This document shows, one piece after another, positions 47,266 through 60,797 of a DNA stretch of 64,000 nucleotides (positions within the stretch are counted from its first letter, which is position 1; each line of letters starts with the position of its first letter). Source of the stretch: Peromyscus leucopus (lineage: Eukaryota > Chordata > Mammalia > Rodentia > Cricetidae); contig NC_051063.1 of NCBI RefSeq assembly GCF_004664715.2, positions 143,619,319-143,683,318 on the forward strand, written 5' to 3'. Both the position numbers and the translations under genes were made by a program. The notes under the pieces are model-generated. The model ran no database searches, had not been told where the DNA came from, and was given only the letters and a program-made list of their open reading frames with translations.

Positions 47266-50200
47266 AATAATATGCAGAAAAAAACAGTCACAACACAGAG
47301 ATTCCCATGTGTTTGTGATCAAAGTAGACAGAAACATCATTATTCACCTACATTATTATCATTATAATCTCCTAAAGTTATTCATTTTCCATTCTCTTAT
47401 AAATTAAGTTCTGAATAAACAAAAATTAGAGATGAAGGCATTTTCTGAAAGTCAAATACCAATGAAGCTCAGCAACCCTGTTGATGGCACGTTTTCCTGT
47501 ATTGATCAAGGTGACTGAATGAAGATGGATGCACAAGAATGGCAGTTACACCTAAGAGTCACCAGGTGATGACTTTAAAGATCCAGATTGAAAACTACAC
47601 AATCAAAACGAGAGACTCTTGCATCCAAATGATTCCTTATGCTGCCTGTTTTCTTTGAAGATATATATTGAATATGTCTTTATGAACTCTTTGCTACGAA
47701 AAAAGGACCCGCTAAGTCAATACTATATCTACCTTCTCTCTTTGATTAAAAATTTAAACCATTTATAAGAACTCTGCTGATTTTCTTTTTGTCCTTGGCA
47801 ACACTTTATCTAAATAACTAAAAAAGTTGTGATGCATTTCTCAGTTTCCAATTCACTTGCCTATAATTAGGCACACATATTAAATCAGCACTTCACAATG
47901 AAGACATCATTAAGTCAAATATTAAATCAGTGATAGCATTGTGCCACTAGGTCACCTTTAATATATTAACATTTTTGTCATTTATAATTTAAAACAAAGT
48001 ACATATGGAAAGCTGAACATCAGTATAAGTTTTTCTTTCTGGACAAACTCTCAAAACTTGTTGTTACTATATAACCTGGAAGGTGTGGGTATTATTTGCT
48101 CATTTTAAAACTTGACCATGGAACAATTTCAATGTGAAATGTCTACTAACAGTTTTTAAAAATACCTATGCCTTAAAATGATTTGTAAACATCTATGCAA
48201 CTGTTGGCTGGCAACTATTATGAATTGTATACATTTTAAAGTAACAGGGGTAAATATAACATGTGTTCAGATTTAGAAAGTGCTACAAAATAAGTCATCT
48301 TGGGAAAGATTATGTACAATGTATACAACTGACAGCTGGAGTCCACAGAACGCCTTACATGCTGACTCAGTCGGAATATGCATTGTTTAAACTTTGAAGT
48401 GACGATGCTTATATAGAACATAAACATGGTATTTTTATACAAGAAATACAAATTCTGAGTATTTTAAGAAGAAGACTGGAAGCCTTAGAAATTGCTGGAA
48501 TGATTAGAAACACACTCTCAGTGGGAACAATGTTACAGGCTCCCAGAATATCTGTGTGTAATAGGAAGGCTACAAATCTTAGCTTCATAAGGAAGGTAGG
48601 AATTTAGAGGTTGTTTTAGAAATAGGAAAGCCAGTAGCACACAGCAAAAGTTATGCTGCAGTTCCCCAAATGATGTTAGTATCTATCTGGCCACATCCAT
48701 CTTGGCTACCAGGGAAGCTGAACACAGAGCATCAGTACCACTGACGGAAAGAAAAATGAAGCTTACTTTCCTGTATGTTTGCTTAACAGTGAAGCAAAAG
48801 CATGGCATTTATCTAGTAAGTAGCATCAGAATTTATAAAGTTTCCATTTTGTTGTAGAGACCTAATTTGTATTGAGGAAAGTAGGATGAAAGCTTGTGGC
48901 TTTCTGTCATCTATAATTCAAGGATAGAGAACCCACTAGTAAGAGTCAATAGCGGATAGCCATGGCCGTTACAAATTAGCACACTCAATGCATGGCAAAT
49001 TCAGAAAGCTGAATGACTCTTGATAAAAGGTCTGAGTCCTCCAAACACATTGCTTCTCAAAGTAGGAATGTATAGACTAGTAGATAAGGACTTACACATG
49101 AGATAATCAAAGATAACCCAGCTATTCCTTAGAAACTATGTCTTCTGCAAGTCAGAAAACATCATCATGGTCAAACATCCTTAAAGCTGCAGGCAGATTC
49201 TTCCCACTACTTTAGAAACCGGGGTACCAGGCTCTTCCCCAGTGCAAAGCATAACCTTAAAGGAAACACATTATAACATTATATATTGTGATTTTGACAC
49301 ACCTCCATGGCTTTTCAAAAGGATAATGAGAAAGATTATCCTAAAGGAAGATCTAGCCCGCCTCGATCCTGGAAGAAACAAAAAGTCACCTTACCTTGTG
49401 AATATATATCCTACTTTATATCCATTAAAAGATGTTTAACAGTTACAGTTCAGAGGCCAATGAATAGCCACCCACCCCTCACCCACACATTTTCAGGGCA
49501 GTTCCAGACTTTCTCTAGAGTGTACTTTCTTTTGCCAAACTTTTATGTAAACTGTCTGTGTCTCTCATCTGAAGTCTCTCCTCTGAGAAGACAAAGACCA
49601 ACCTTGGAGAGAGAGAGATCATCATCCTGTAGCAACAGAAGAGGCTTTGAAGGTAGAAATATGACATTGACAACTGTCCTGGTAGAAACCTAAGTCATGG
49701 GGGCATTGATATGGACATCTGCTAAATGCTTTGCATTTTCTCAGCAATTTTATGTGAGAAGGTAACACCAAATGGGGTCACTGTGGCAGTAGTGATGCCA
49801 GGTGAGATAATAACAGGGAGACATGTGCTGTGGTCAGGAATGCAACGACTGGTTAATGTAGAAAATCTGTGTTTATACCATAGAATATTGATTGCAACAC
49901 AGATGTTGATTTATTTTTCAGCCCCTGTTGAAGATTGCCCCCACTCCTTTCCCTTTGGTTTCATTTTTTTTTCATTTGCATTTCTTGCTTGAATTGTTTG
50001 ATTACCAAATCTGTCAGGTTTGATCTCAACCTGATCCCAAACCTATTTAGACCACATACTGCAACTAACTCACTAGTTTTCACAAAGCTCTTCAACTTTC
50101 TCCCAGTGATTAACAATAATTAAACATTCAGGAAAGCCTTAAAGAATTCTGCATGTTATAATTCACATAACTATAGTCTTGTCTTTTTTTGGTAATGTCT

Positions 50201-50279
50201 AGTTTCAGGGTATACAGTGCAGAAAATACTATTTCTACTTAATAAAATAGTGATTTTTATGGATGTTTTTGTGTCAGAA
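47266..50279. other. Intergenic, nothing recognised
   Basis: Three kilobases of AT-rich DNA without recognisable repeats. The 128-codon frame at 49307-49693 (+) has a serine and arginine-rich end but no domain, no gene-like start and no splice context, so I regard it as chance. Confidence 0.45.
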
Positions 50280-50885
50280 CATGGCATAAAATATACCATT
50301 TTGACCACTTTAACTGTGTAGTTCCTTTCACTGTTACCCAGTGGTGCCTAGGAAACTTGCCTTGCATGTGAAGCAATTTTTATTTAACAACAACTCCCAT
50401 TTGGCTTCTTCTTGGCCTTGTAAGAACCACCATTCTGTCTTAAGTGTGAATAGTTGGAGTCAAGTTTTAAGTGCAATCATGCAGTTTTTTGAATTTTTGT
50501 TGTGTGTTTATTTTCCTTAAATTAATGTCTTCAGAGTTCCTTCAGAATCTCCTTTATGGATCCTCCAGGATCTTCTTTATGGATAATAACATTCCATTTT
50601 AAATACAATTTTTTCTTTTCCATTCATCTCTTGACAGGCATTTATTCTATCCACTTTTTGGAAGCTGTGATGAGCATACAGATATGTAAACAATTATGTA
50701 AGGTTTTCAATTCATCTGAAATATATGCCCATACTGGGGCTTGATATTATGACATTTTATGCTAATTTTCTATAAAGTAATCTTACTGTTCTCCATAGGA
50801 GTGAAAATATTTTACACACTTATAAATATTGTATCCATTAGCAAACAGTTGCATTTTGTTGTATTTTGTGGTTTTATAATGACCA
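50280..50885 (-). mobile_element. Ancient L1 3' end, antisense
   Basis: Resembles the 3835-4600 fragment: tataccattttgaccacttt and accaccattctgtcttaagt in the 3' UTR, then atggataataacattccatt and ggaagctgtgatgagcatac from the ORF2 end. No frame. Confidence 0.55.
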
Positions 50886-50890
50886 TGCTA

Positions 50891-51288
50891 TGTAGTTAGA
50901 GTTTTCCTGGTCCTGCCTGGCCCATGGTCAGGACAAATCTCTCTCACCTGCCAGTCTCGCAGCTGCTCAGACCCAACCAAGTAAACACACAGAGACTTAT
51001 ATTACTTATAAACTGCATGGGCATGGCAGGCTTCTTGCTAACTGTTCTTATATCTTAAATTAACCCATCTCTATTAATCTATAAGTTGCCACATGGCTCT
51101 TGGCTTACCAGTATCTTAACATCTGCTTCTCATCATGGTGACTGACAGAGTCTCTCTTCCTCAGTCTTCCACTTCCCAGAATTCTCCTCTTTCCTTGTCC
51201 CACCTATACTTCCTGCCTGATTACTGGCCAATCATCACTCTATTTATCAATCAATCATTCACAGCAATGCTATAAAAATTGTTCCACA
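50891..51288 (-). mobile_element. Class II ERV solo LTR
   Basis: The minus strand opens TGTGGAACAATTTTTATAGC and closes ...CTCTAACTACA. It shares the central attaatagagatgggttaat / gccacatgtggc-type block and aatataagtctctgtgtgtt with the ERV at 13731-14707. No internal sequence. Six-base flanks do not match, so the target duplication has decayed. Confidence 0.7.
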
Positions 51289-51539
51289 CGTATACATTGG
51301 CATTTCAGCATTACCCTGCTCCTATTATCCTTACTCGTTGTTCATTGATGCCTAATCACTGGAACTCTTCTTTCCCAGCAAGCTCCTTCCTATTTGTAAG
51401 TGCTTTTAAAATTTATTTATTTTGTTTGTTTGTATAACCAGCTGAGTTCAATTGTGGTTACTTTCATCACAATCATGGGAGGGAGGCTACTAGCTGAAAC
51501 ATGAGAAACTTGCCAGTAGCTACATCCCTAGAGAAAATG

Positions 51540-52560
51540 ATACCCATATTCCAGAACCATCAGATTTAACCTGCATTTATATTTAAAGTGATTACTTACA
51601 TGAAAAGATTTAAAACTGCCAATTTTCTTATATTTTTTATAGCCTTAGATTTTTGTCACTCTACTATTTTCTTACTTTGTTTCTTTGTGTTTTCTTAAGG
51701 GTGATTTCCTTCTGCATTTATTTATTAGGTAATGTCTTTTTATCCTTCATTTATGTAAGAGTTTTGATAGATACTCTTGAGCTGTCAGGATTTTTGTTTA
51801 TTTTTGTTTACTTTAAAATTTGGAGTGAATCACCCACTTTCATCATATAAATTTGATAATTTCATTGATAATGTCCAAAGGTAACATTTATCTGAATCTC
51901 GGAATTTCAGATTCTCTCTTTATACTACTTTTATTTTGATAGTAATGTTTTGGTTGGGACCAATTGTCTGCCTCCCCCTTACCAGAGTCCTCTGTCTGTC
52001 TTATATCTGTGTAATTATCACTTTCCTCAGAGTTGGGAGGTCTTTGGTTGTTATATCTTCAGATATGCTCTATTCCTTCATATTTCTCTCTTCTTCTGAG
52101 ACTCAAATAACATGTGTATTAGTTAACTCTTTGATGTCTATGTATCAAATAAGTCTATAAATTTTTATCCATTCTTTTGGTTTCATGATATTTTCAATTA
52201 AGAAGTTTCACTGTAATTTTTTTTCAGTCTGTTTATTATGCTCTTCAGCTCCAGAATATGTCCATTTACTTAAATATTTATATCTTTGCTGATACTCTCA
52301 TTTTGTTCATGAATCATTGTCTTGGTGTCACTGAGTTGTCATTCTGGCATTTTGCAATGTGTTGTGTTTCTGTAATACAATTGTTTTAATGGCCCTGTCA
52401 TGTAGTTCATTGGTGTTTGTTTCTTTAGAGCCAGCCGTTTTTGAAAATTTTGTTCATTCCTTTTATTGACTACATTGACAGTTTCTTCAGATGTTTCATA
52501 ATAATTAATTTTTCACTAAAAAATAGCTGCTTCTCTTAATCTTTACATCCTATGGCTTTG
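51540..52560 (-). mobile_element. Ancient L1 3' UTR-like sequence, antisense
   Basis: Segments such as gatactctcattttgttcat (52299 on), atatgctctattccttcata and ctctcttcttctgagactca with the order expected for old L1 3' UTRs read backwards. Strongly decayed. Frames at 51653-51850 and 51936-52160 are by-products of T-rich antisense L1. Stretch 52561-53262 is unassigned. Confidence 0.5.
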
Positions 52561-53262
52561 CACTTTCACTGAACAGCATTGCTAGAGAATCTGTGAGCCC
52601 CTTAAACTAATGGCAGGCAATGCATTTTTGCTCAGTTTTGAAAGGTTAGTTTCAGATTAGAGAAGTTTGCTAGTTTATTTTTCATGAGTCTATGTGCTCC
52701 TGATCTAACTCTGTTATCTGTCCTCAGATCCTCTCAAATTGCATTTACTGGTACTCAGAAGTCGACCCCATAGCCAAAATGAAATAAACAGAATAATAAT
52801 ATTGTTGTGTGAGTCTCCACTCACTCAGGTGATCTACACATTGGGGACCTTATTTTAACATTGATATTTACCTTTTCCTGGGCTAATATGTGTTTTTAAA
52901 ATTAATTTTAATCATTCCAAATGGCTGAAGTGATTTTTTTCCTCTGAAGATCATTCTCCCTATAGCACTAAAGGGTATAGTAGTAATGTCTCACATTTAA
53001 ACAATGGTACTTTAAAAGGTGTTACATTATCTCATTTTCATCTTTGGTCCTCCATTTCTCTACGCCATTCCTGATATCATTGGCCAGAATATAAAAATTT
53101 CCACTTTGTTATTTCAGTTTTCACTCAAATAATTTTTCAAATGAGCTAATCTTAACTTTATACCAGGGTTTTCCCTCCTCAGCATGTAGGCTCATTTAGA
53201 TCAATAAGTTAAAAGAACCTGCTACAAGACTGTTCATTTCACCATTATTCCTACTTCTCCTA

Positions 53263-53603
53263 TGTAGCTGAAGTTTTCTCCAGTCCTGACCAGCCCCATG
53301 GATCCCCGCAACTGCTTATAAAATAATCACTCAGAAGCTTATATTAATTAAAATGCTTGGTCATTAGCTCAGGCCTACCACTGACTTGCTCTTACATTTA
53401 AACTCAGCCCATTTCTGTTCATCTATATGTCGCCACGTGTTCCGTGGCTTTACATGCTGCTCCCTGATGGCAGGCTGGCCTCTCCTGACTCAGCCTACCT
53501 GTTCCCAGAATTCTCTTCTTTTTCTGTCTCGCCTATACTTCCTGCTGGTTAGTGGTCAATCAGCATTTTGTTTATACAGAGTGATATCCACAGCACTTCT
53601 ACA
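53263..53603 (-). mobile_element. Class II ERV solo LTR, second copy
   Basis: The minus strand opens TGTAGAAGTGCTGTGGATAT and closes ...CTTCAGCTACA. It shares aggaagtataggcgagacag, gacatatagatgaacagaaa and aatataagcttctgagtgat with the 50891-51288 copy. No internal region and no clear target repeat. Confidence 0.7.
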
Positions 53604-56600
53604 GATGTTATTTAAAAATCCCATATTATATTAACATTTATATCTTAAATACTTGGTTAAATAAGTTTCTTGATGGCGTCTTTTAAACTATCCATTCATC
53701 TTCCTTAAATGTTCACTTTACCTCCTCTTCTATTTTAGATGGTCATTTTTCTTTAATTCTATTGTATTTTCTCACCGATATATGCATACCAGTGCTAATA
53801 ACAAACTAGGTGAAATCAGCAAGATTAAATAATGATGGTGAAATAGAAAGAATTCTTGTGAAAATCTGAACAAAGAGGTGTACATGAGGCGATAGAGAAT
53901 GAAGGGCCATCGACATCCTGACACCCTACTTTATTATTCTTCTACTTCCCATGTGGTTTCCATCTACTGCTTGTGAATAATGTCACTGAGGTCTAGTTCA
54001 CAGTAGGGCTAACTGAGCGCTTTAGAAGACTCTGACCCTCAACTGGGAGTTGGGGCTCAGGTATAAGTCTGGGATCTGATTATGTCTCCAATCTTGACCC
54101 AGTTCAGGAAATTGGAACCTGACTGGCTCCACTTACCGGCTCACAGGTGGCAGGCTGTTACCTGGTGTTTTCTCAGCCCAGCCTGCTGTCCTTGACTAGA
54201 GAGCAGACACAGATGTATTCACCAGATTAGTATTGTGCAAGCTTCAATATTGCTGGATCATTACTGTTTAGATTCTTAACTGTTTGATTCCATATGAGGA
54301 ATGAAGTTATTTGAAAATATTTTAAAACATTAAAAACTTGGTGAAATAATAAAATGGACAGTGGTTACTATTATGTAAGTGGGAAAATGTAGCTATGAGA
54401 ATTGCCATGAATTCAAAGGAAAGAGTCTAAGTTTAAACCATATATTTTGCCAGGCCCAAATCTGAGTCTAGGGTTCCCATTTATTTCTTAAAAATATAAA
54501 GCAATAGGGAAAATAATTATCTAACAGAATGACATCAAACCAAATCTTCTCTTTTTCCTTTTTATTAATTTTTGATAATGCATATAATGGGATATGTGTG
54601 ATTTGATAATTTCTTTCCAGCCAATGGTTTAGGGTGGCATCCGAGTGCTAATTTTCAACACTTAAGTTATAGTTATTGCATCAGCATTCTGCATTATGGG
54701 AATGATGGCATTAATTCTGTTTCAGTCAAGGAAGTTGGTTATGCTTGGACTTTCATAACTGAAGGAGACATCCAGAATGCAAGTTTCTACATCTGTGTCG
54801 TCACAAACCTGCACTCTACATTTACAGGTGGCAATATCTGATATTCTTTCCTAATTTTGCTTTAAAGCCTTCTTGGCAATCTTTTCCTAAGCCAAATGAT
54901 ATTCCTTCCTTTGTGCACAAGTTCAGGACATTGGCTTCTCACATGTTCATTAAGGTGGCCCTGCAACCAAGTACAGCAATTCCTTGGTGACTCATTTGGC
55001 TCTGAGAGGTTAGGAACTGGTGAGGTTTGAAGAAGTCATTTGCAGAATCTGGTGAGAGTAAAGGGCAGATTCATTTGTGAGAAAGAACATTTTCCCCCCT
55101 CTCCCTTTGGCTTTAAGGTTTATTTAGAATTCATGAAGTTGTATCTGTACTAAAAAGCTTTGAACCATTAAAGAGAATTATTTAACAAAATTTCTAAAAA
55201 TGCCAGTGCAAATTGGTTTGTCTCAAATTCTGGTGCTTTGTTATTTTGCCACCGAGAAAAGGGCTTTAAAAAAAGCTTGAGGGAGAATATGAATGTAATA
55301 AATATTTCATTTTTGTAGCACACCGTGCATTGTTCTGCGTTTCAGCCCTTGCCAGCAGTCAACACAGTAGTAAATTCCAGCACCTGTGGACCTGTTTCGG
55401 TAATTTATGATTTCCATTAGATTTCCGTTGGAGATGGGCTACAACAGTTCAGGCAAGTTCATGCACCCCGGCCATGGGAGGGGTTAGCCCTCAGCTCTGC
55501 TCATCTGTGGGTTTTGGCAGCATGCACACTCTTTGTTGTCTTTTTATTTATTTTTCTTATCATTGATGTCATTTGGGGCTGCTCAGAACACGGTCCCAAA
55601 GTGTCAGAACACAGAAAGATGTGAAGGCATCTACCACTGTGGAGCCATGGTTTGCCATTGCCTGTACTGCGTTCATTCATTCATTTAACAAAAAGAATCC
55701 TCATTCCTTGCAGTGTAACTACACAGATGCATGGGGGATGACTGCTAATTCCAAAGTCTACAAGAAGGAAACCTTATCCAAAAAAGTGCTGCTAAGTATT
55801 ACATCACAAGACAGGCACAGAAGGTTCTCTAGCTTCATATGGTTAGACTTAAGATTTTTCTGCTTTACTGTAGTGTGAAAACACATCCATACAACCATTC
55901 TGCTTTCATATTTTCAGTACCATATCCAATAAATTGTGTGAGTCATTCAATGCTGTACTGTAAACTGGTTTTAGTGTGAAAGGATTTTGCTTTTGCCCCA
56001 CCTGCAGGCTCATAATATCAGTGAGCTTATGGTAGATGGGGCAAAGGCAGGATGCTTGATAGATTAGGTGTAGGAAATGAATTTTCAATTGCAGTATTTT
56101 CAATTTAATCATGGCCTTTTGAAGATAGAACCTCTATGTTGATAAAAAAAAAAAAAAAAAAAAAAAACCTGCACAATTAAACAGGGAGCATCAGCTACTG
56201 TAACTCTGGGGCTGTGGGTAGTCCCATTTGAAACAGCAAATAAACAAGAAGAGATGGTGCTGAAGACAAGAGGAGGTCCCTGTTGTGGGAAGAACTGGTA
56301 GGAGCAGGCTCCGAAGCAGGAAGCAAGACTTGTATGCACATGAGATGCAGAAGACAGCCAGGTCCTCACCAAATGGATAGCCAGATACCCCACTGCCCCG
56401 AGCACAGGGAGGAGCCCAGAAAATTTTGTGTGATCATCAGTTACTCCATGACTGTGAACTAGGAAGCTGTGCAAGCTGGGCTCCCTTAAGCAGGATTTTG
56501 GTGAATGCAGCAGAGAAATGAAAGAAATAACTGGAGATCTATAGATCTACACATCATCTTCAGTTGCACAGCTTGGACTCAGTTTGGATTCAGTTCTGTT

Positions 56601-58989
56601 ACTGTCTTGTCTCTTTCCACTGGATCCATTTCTGTTAGGAAAGCCAGTCAACTATTAAGAAAAAAGAAAGAAAAGAAAGTTTGTGTGTACATTATGTAAC
56701 AGCTAGTAAGCAAATATGCTATGTCTGCTAAAAAAAAAAAATTAAAAAATTAAAAAAAAACCTTAATATGGTTTGATTTAATCTCTTCTTTACCCATGGG
56801 CCTACAAATTCTAGGAATCTGACAACAAAACAAAAGTAAAGATGACCACTGACCACTTAAGAGGAAAACAGAACTTCTTGTCCTAAAGATGTTGGTTCAA
56901 CACTATTATTACACATGATGACATACTCTTGGATAACTCTGTCTAAACTTGAAGTGTAATGTTCAACAAAGAACAAGCATGAGAATGAAAACTGAGCAGT
57001 TGTTACAAAGTTTCTGAGGATTTCTTCATTTAATTTAAAAATGTAAGATGCATTCATGCCTAAGTTATTGTTCAGTTAAGCTGAAGATGTTCATAATGAA
57101 GGAAATACAACATTAACAGTACAGTTTTTGGTTTATGAATTTTTTACTTCAATTAATTTTTTCTATTAGTAGATAATGAGTCTGGTTTTATGAAATAAGG
57201 GAAAATCTGTATAAAACTATCTTATATTGAAAAACAAATTAAAAAGAGCTAGATGTGGTGGTACCCAAGAGTCTTGAACCTGTTGAAGGTAAGAGGACAG
57301 GACAGAAGTCACAGGCCAGCAGGGGTTCTAACTTTTGTACCCACTTATATCTTTTTACACCATTCTCAGTCTCGAAATGGAGACAGAAAATATGAAGAGA
57401 AGCAGCAGGAAAGGCTAGGCGTGCGAGAATCAAGAGGAATGGATCCTTTAGCTCATCCTTAGAAAGATGCTAATAGTGGGAGTTTAAAAAGATATAAACA
57501 TTCATCCCTGATGGATCACACCTAGCTCCATCAGCAGGGACCTCCTACAAAGTGTATGCTTTGGCCAAGCGTAATTACACCTTTCTGCTATCACTTTTGT
57601 TGTTTTTCACATATTCTCTGTCTCTTGCAAAGTTTTCACTTGCGTAACCCATTGATTGCTCGTCAACTGTTTTCTAACACAGTTTCTGACTCTGCCTGGG
57701 GAAAGATGCAGTCTCATCAATCCCACTAACCAAACACCTACAAGTGTCCATGAGAGGAAGGTAAGGCACATAGTTGCTGCTCTCGGTTCCCATTCCCTGG
57801 GGGTAGGTACTCTGTTCAAAGGGTCCATCATTAGTGCCTTTGGGACTCTGGTTTAAACAAAATTAAATCATTTGCTTCACTAGAGAATTTCTCATGTGTA
57901 TGTTTCAGACTCACAAATCTCTGAGGAGAAGTGAGTGTACAGCAATTCCTAACTTTATTTGAGCCAAAGCCTTTTTACCCCTGGACAAAGGTTATTAAGT
58001 TATAAGTCCACTTTAAAAAGTCCCTCCAAACACTGGCTGACTTTCAGGGCACTCATATCTAGCTGGAATGGGTTCTTGCCGTGTGAAGAGAGAACTGAAA
58101 AGTTAAAACAGAAAGTAGAAGCCTGGAAAGCAAACAGAAGCCAGGGTAAGGGCCAGGTCTAACAGGAACTTGAAGGCACACAAGCTTGGGGGCACATTGT
58201 GGGTGGTTTTATATAGTTTGGCTTGTGCAATTTACTTCCATAGTTCAGGTGGCCCAAAAATGATCAGGTTTTCTTATGTAATTTTTTTGTATCGAAATGA
58301 AGAAAAGTCCCAAATCAGTTAACTCCTGGCAATTTCTAAGGATGTACCATGTGTCTCAGAATATGAGTGTTGCTGAGTTACAGTGGGAAATCTGCCCTCC
58401 AAATGACAGCTTTGAAGCATTAGCCAGTGTGTACATGTAGCTAAACATCATGTGGTTAACATTAAAATGAATAACTTTTTTTGTGTTCTCAGCGTATCAA
58501 TTAAGATAAATTTGATTAAAAATAAATAAATGTGATAATTAGCCTTATTAAATAAATTATTTGTGTAAGACCTGGGACTCTTTCTTAAACATCCATGAAT
58601 GAGAAGAATCAACCATTCACAATCTTCCAGTAAGAAAATATTGCAATGTATTTTGTTTGCTAGGCACATTAATGCTACCCACATGATGTTTAAGTACATA
58701 TATGCATTGGGTAATGCTTAAATTAAAAATATGCATCTCATTTAATATTTATCATTTTCAGTGGTGTGATGTCTCATACTCTTTACCTCATTTTTTTTTA
58801 GTCTGTCACCTGTAGTCTTCCTACTGTGCGCTAGCACACAGAAAGTCTTGCTGTGGACTGTAACTTGGTACCTCTTGACAACCCTTTCCCCATCCCTCCC
58901 TGAACTGATGGTGATTAAAGTTGTGCTTTCAGTGTCCATGAGATCAACAATTTTGAACTGCACAGGTGTCATGCAGTGCTTGCCCATCT
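53604..58989. other. Intergenic, no repeat or gene recognised
   Basis: Over 5 kb with few recognisable repeats: an A run at 56142-56167 and A-rich DNA at 56730-56761. Segment 55230-55480 has several retained CpG and homeodomain-type cores and resembles the 39.5-44.6 kb block. A 121-codon minus frame at 56109-56474 includes a stretch of eight phenylalanines that is only the poly-A tract read backwards. I recognise no gene. Confidence 0.45.
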
Positions 58990-59110
58990 CTGGTTGCTGA
59001 TCTCCCTTAGTATATTTCCAGCTCCATCACACTGCTGCAAGGACAGTCTCCTCTTTCTCATGGCAAAATAGTATCCCACTGTGTATACATGCCACATTTG
59101 CTTTTAGCAT
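58990..59110 (-). mobile_element. Old L1 ORF2 end, antisense fragment
   Basis: agctccatcacactgctgca, ggcaaaatagtatcccactg and tgtatacatgccacatttgc are the antisense of the L1 ORF2 stretch coding for 'KCGTYTQWDTILP..'-like sequence near the ORF2 end. Short and diverged. Confidence 0.5.
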
Positions 59111-59714
59111 TCACTAGTTAATAGACAGTAACCCAGATAAAGCTATACTTAGACAATAGAGCTTTTCACATAGCTACTCTTTTTGTCTTTTATTAATATT
59201 ATTTTTGCTTGGTGATTCTTCAGCATACATTAAAACCACACATAGGTATAAGCAGTTGGCAATGGGTATGTATGAGTAGTTACTTCTCATCAGCTATGTT
59301 ATCCATAGGTCATTTTAATAATTCCACATGTGTTATTCCGACATTACCAAGAGCCAATGCTTAAGTACATAAGGTTCCAAATGTTAACACTTCAGAATAT
59401 TTGACACATATCTGCAGCAATAAAAACAAAATTGAACGCATGACTCACTCCAAAATACTCACCACAGATAAGCAAGGTCACCAAACTATGTCCCTCATGA
59501 GGCTTTCATTTGACTCTTAGGTCATTTAAACGTGTGGTTAAGAAATGAAAACAGTGAAAATACTAGCCAACAAGACTCCACAAAACTCACCCAGGTTTTA
59601 CCATCCATGACTTTCCTTATTATATGGGAGTTGAAGTGAAATACTGGTTGAAACTATGCTCTGTTCTCCATGACCACTCTCAAATAACCTTTACTTTTTG
59701 TCTTGGCACTCTGT

Positions 59715-59912
59715 GCCCTTTAATCCTTCTTTGTTTGTTTGTTTGTTTGTTTGTTTCGAGACAGGGTTTCTCTGTGTAGCTTTGTGCCTTTCCTGGATCT
59801 TGCTCTGTAGACCAGGCTGGCTCCAACTCACAAAGATCCGCCTGCCTCTGCCTCCTGAGTGCTGGGATTAAAGGTGTGCGCCACCACTGCCCGCCTGCCC
59901 TTTAATCTTTCT
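59715..59912 (-). mobile_element. B1 SINE with (GTTT)n tail and target duplication
   Basis: Body 59731-59896: a GTTT array, then cgagacagggtttctctgtg to ccaccactgcccgcct. The target repeat gccctttaatccttct (59715-59730) recurs as gccctttaatctttct (59897-59912), one mismatch in sixteen. Confidence 0.95.
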
Positions 59913-60719
59913 AAGACCAGACCAGAGCCATTGCTCCCTCAAAAAAAAAAAAAAATATGTCATGAAGAAGACATCCTGGGTCTTCTGAAATTTCAAAAAG
60001 ATTCTTGTTACCCAGTAATCATGATTTGATTTTCCATCTCCAGTCCCCTTCCTGGTCCATATCCCATGCACCAGCCACAATGTAGTTCCTGTTTCCTGAC
60101 AGTGTCCCAAGCGTTATCTCTTATGCACAGGCTGGGTGCGCTTTTTTCATTTTAATCTGAGCAATCCCCCTTGCCTTTCAAGGCAAAGGTCAACTATCTT
60201 CCTGGCTCCTTTTAACAGGAATTCATAACTTCCTCTGTGCTGCATGCTTTTCCGGGGGAGATGTAGATAAGCAACTGGTCACCACAGGCAGGGCACCAGC
60301 CACAGACCAAAGAAATGATTCCTTGTATGTTATACTTTGTTACCCTTTTTTTTTTTTAACTAGGGTTATTTACACAGGCTAGGTATGGAGTTACTTCCAG
60401 GAACATGGGTGAGTTAAAGGCACACGCTTCACTGAAAAGCCCATCACAGCATGGGAATTGACGCTCCTTGCAAAAGCTATATGCCTGGAGCTCCCTGAAC
60501 AACTTGGCTGCTCACAGTCTTCTCTCCCAGCACTTACTTGTTGCTTTTATAAACTTAGGGAGGGGCCTTGTGGTACTTGTATCTTACAGGAGCTTCCTGA
60601 GATTGCAAATGTCTTCATTGCTTTTGGCCTTAGTTTTACAGGCTTTCCCATTTGTATAAAAGGTAATATTCCCATTTGAATTAACAGATGCACAACACCC
60701 TGACCTCACTTATTGTGTG
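59913..60719. other. Intergenic, nothing firmly recognised
   Basis: Ordinary sequence with a T run at about 60347-60358. Segment 60030-60260 has a weak L2-like flavour that I could not confirm. Confidence 0.4.
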
Positions 60720-60720
60720 A

Positions 60721-60752
<32 letters not shown>

Positions 60753-60753
60753 A

Positions 60754-60795
<42 letters not shown>
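60720..60795. repeat. (CA)n microsatellite
   Basis: CA array of about 38 units with two T interruptions (catac). Confidence 0.98.

Positions 60796-60797
<2 letters not shown>

Noticed and set aside
49307..49693. 128-codon open frame
   Set aside because: No domain, no splice or promoter context. Ordinary length for chance in 64 kb, and overlapping short frames exist in another phase.
54590..55030. Possible processed pseudogene
   Set aside because: A minus-strand stretch looked faintly coding, but I could not match it to any protein, and no poly-A tail or target repeat was found.
56109..56474. 121-codon minus frame with polyphenylalanine
   Set aside because: The phenylalanines come from an A run at 56142-56167 read on the other strand. 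No recognisable protein.
57240..57265. B1 start-like phrase gagctagatgtggtggtacc
   Set aside because: Only about 20 bases resemble B1, and the following sequence does not.
60030..60260. Possible L2 fragment
   Set aside because: Only loose similarity to the L2 3' region, not enough to call.
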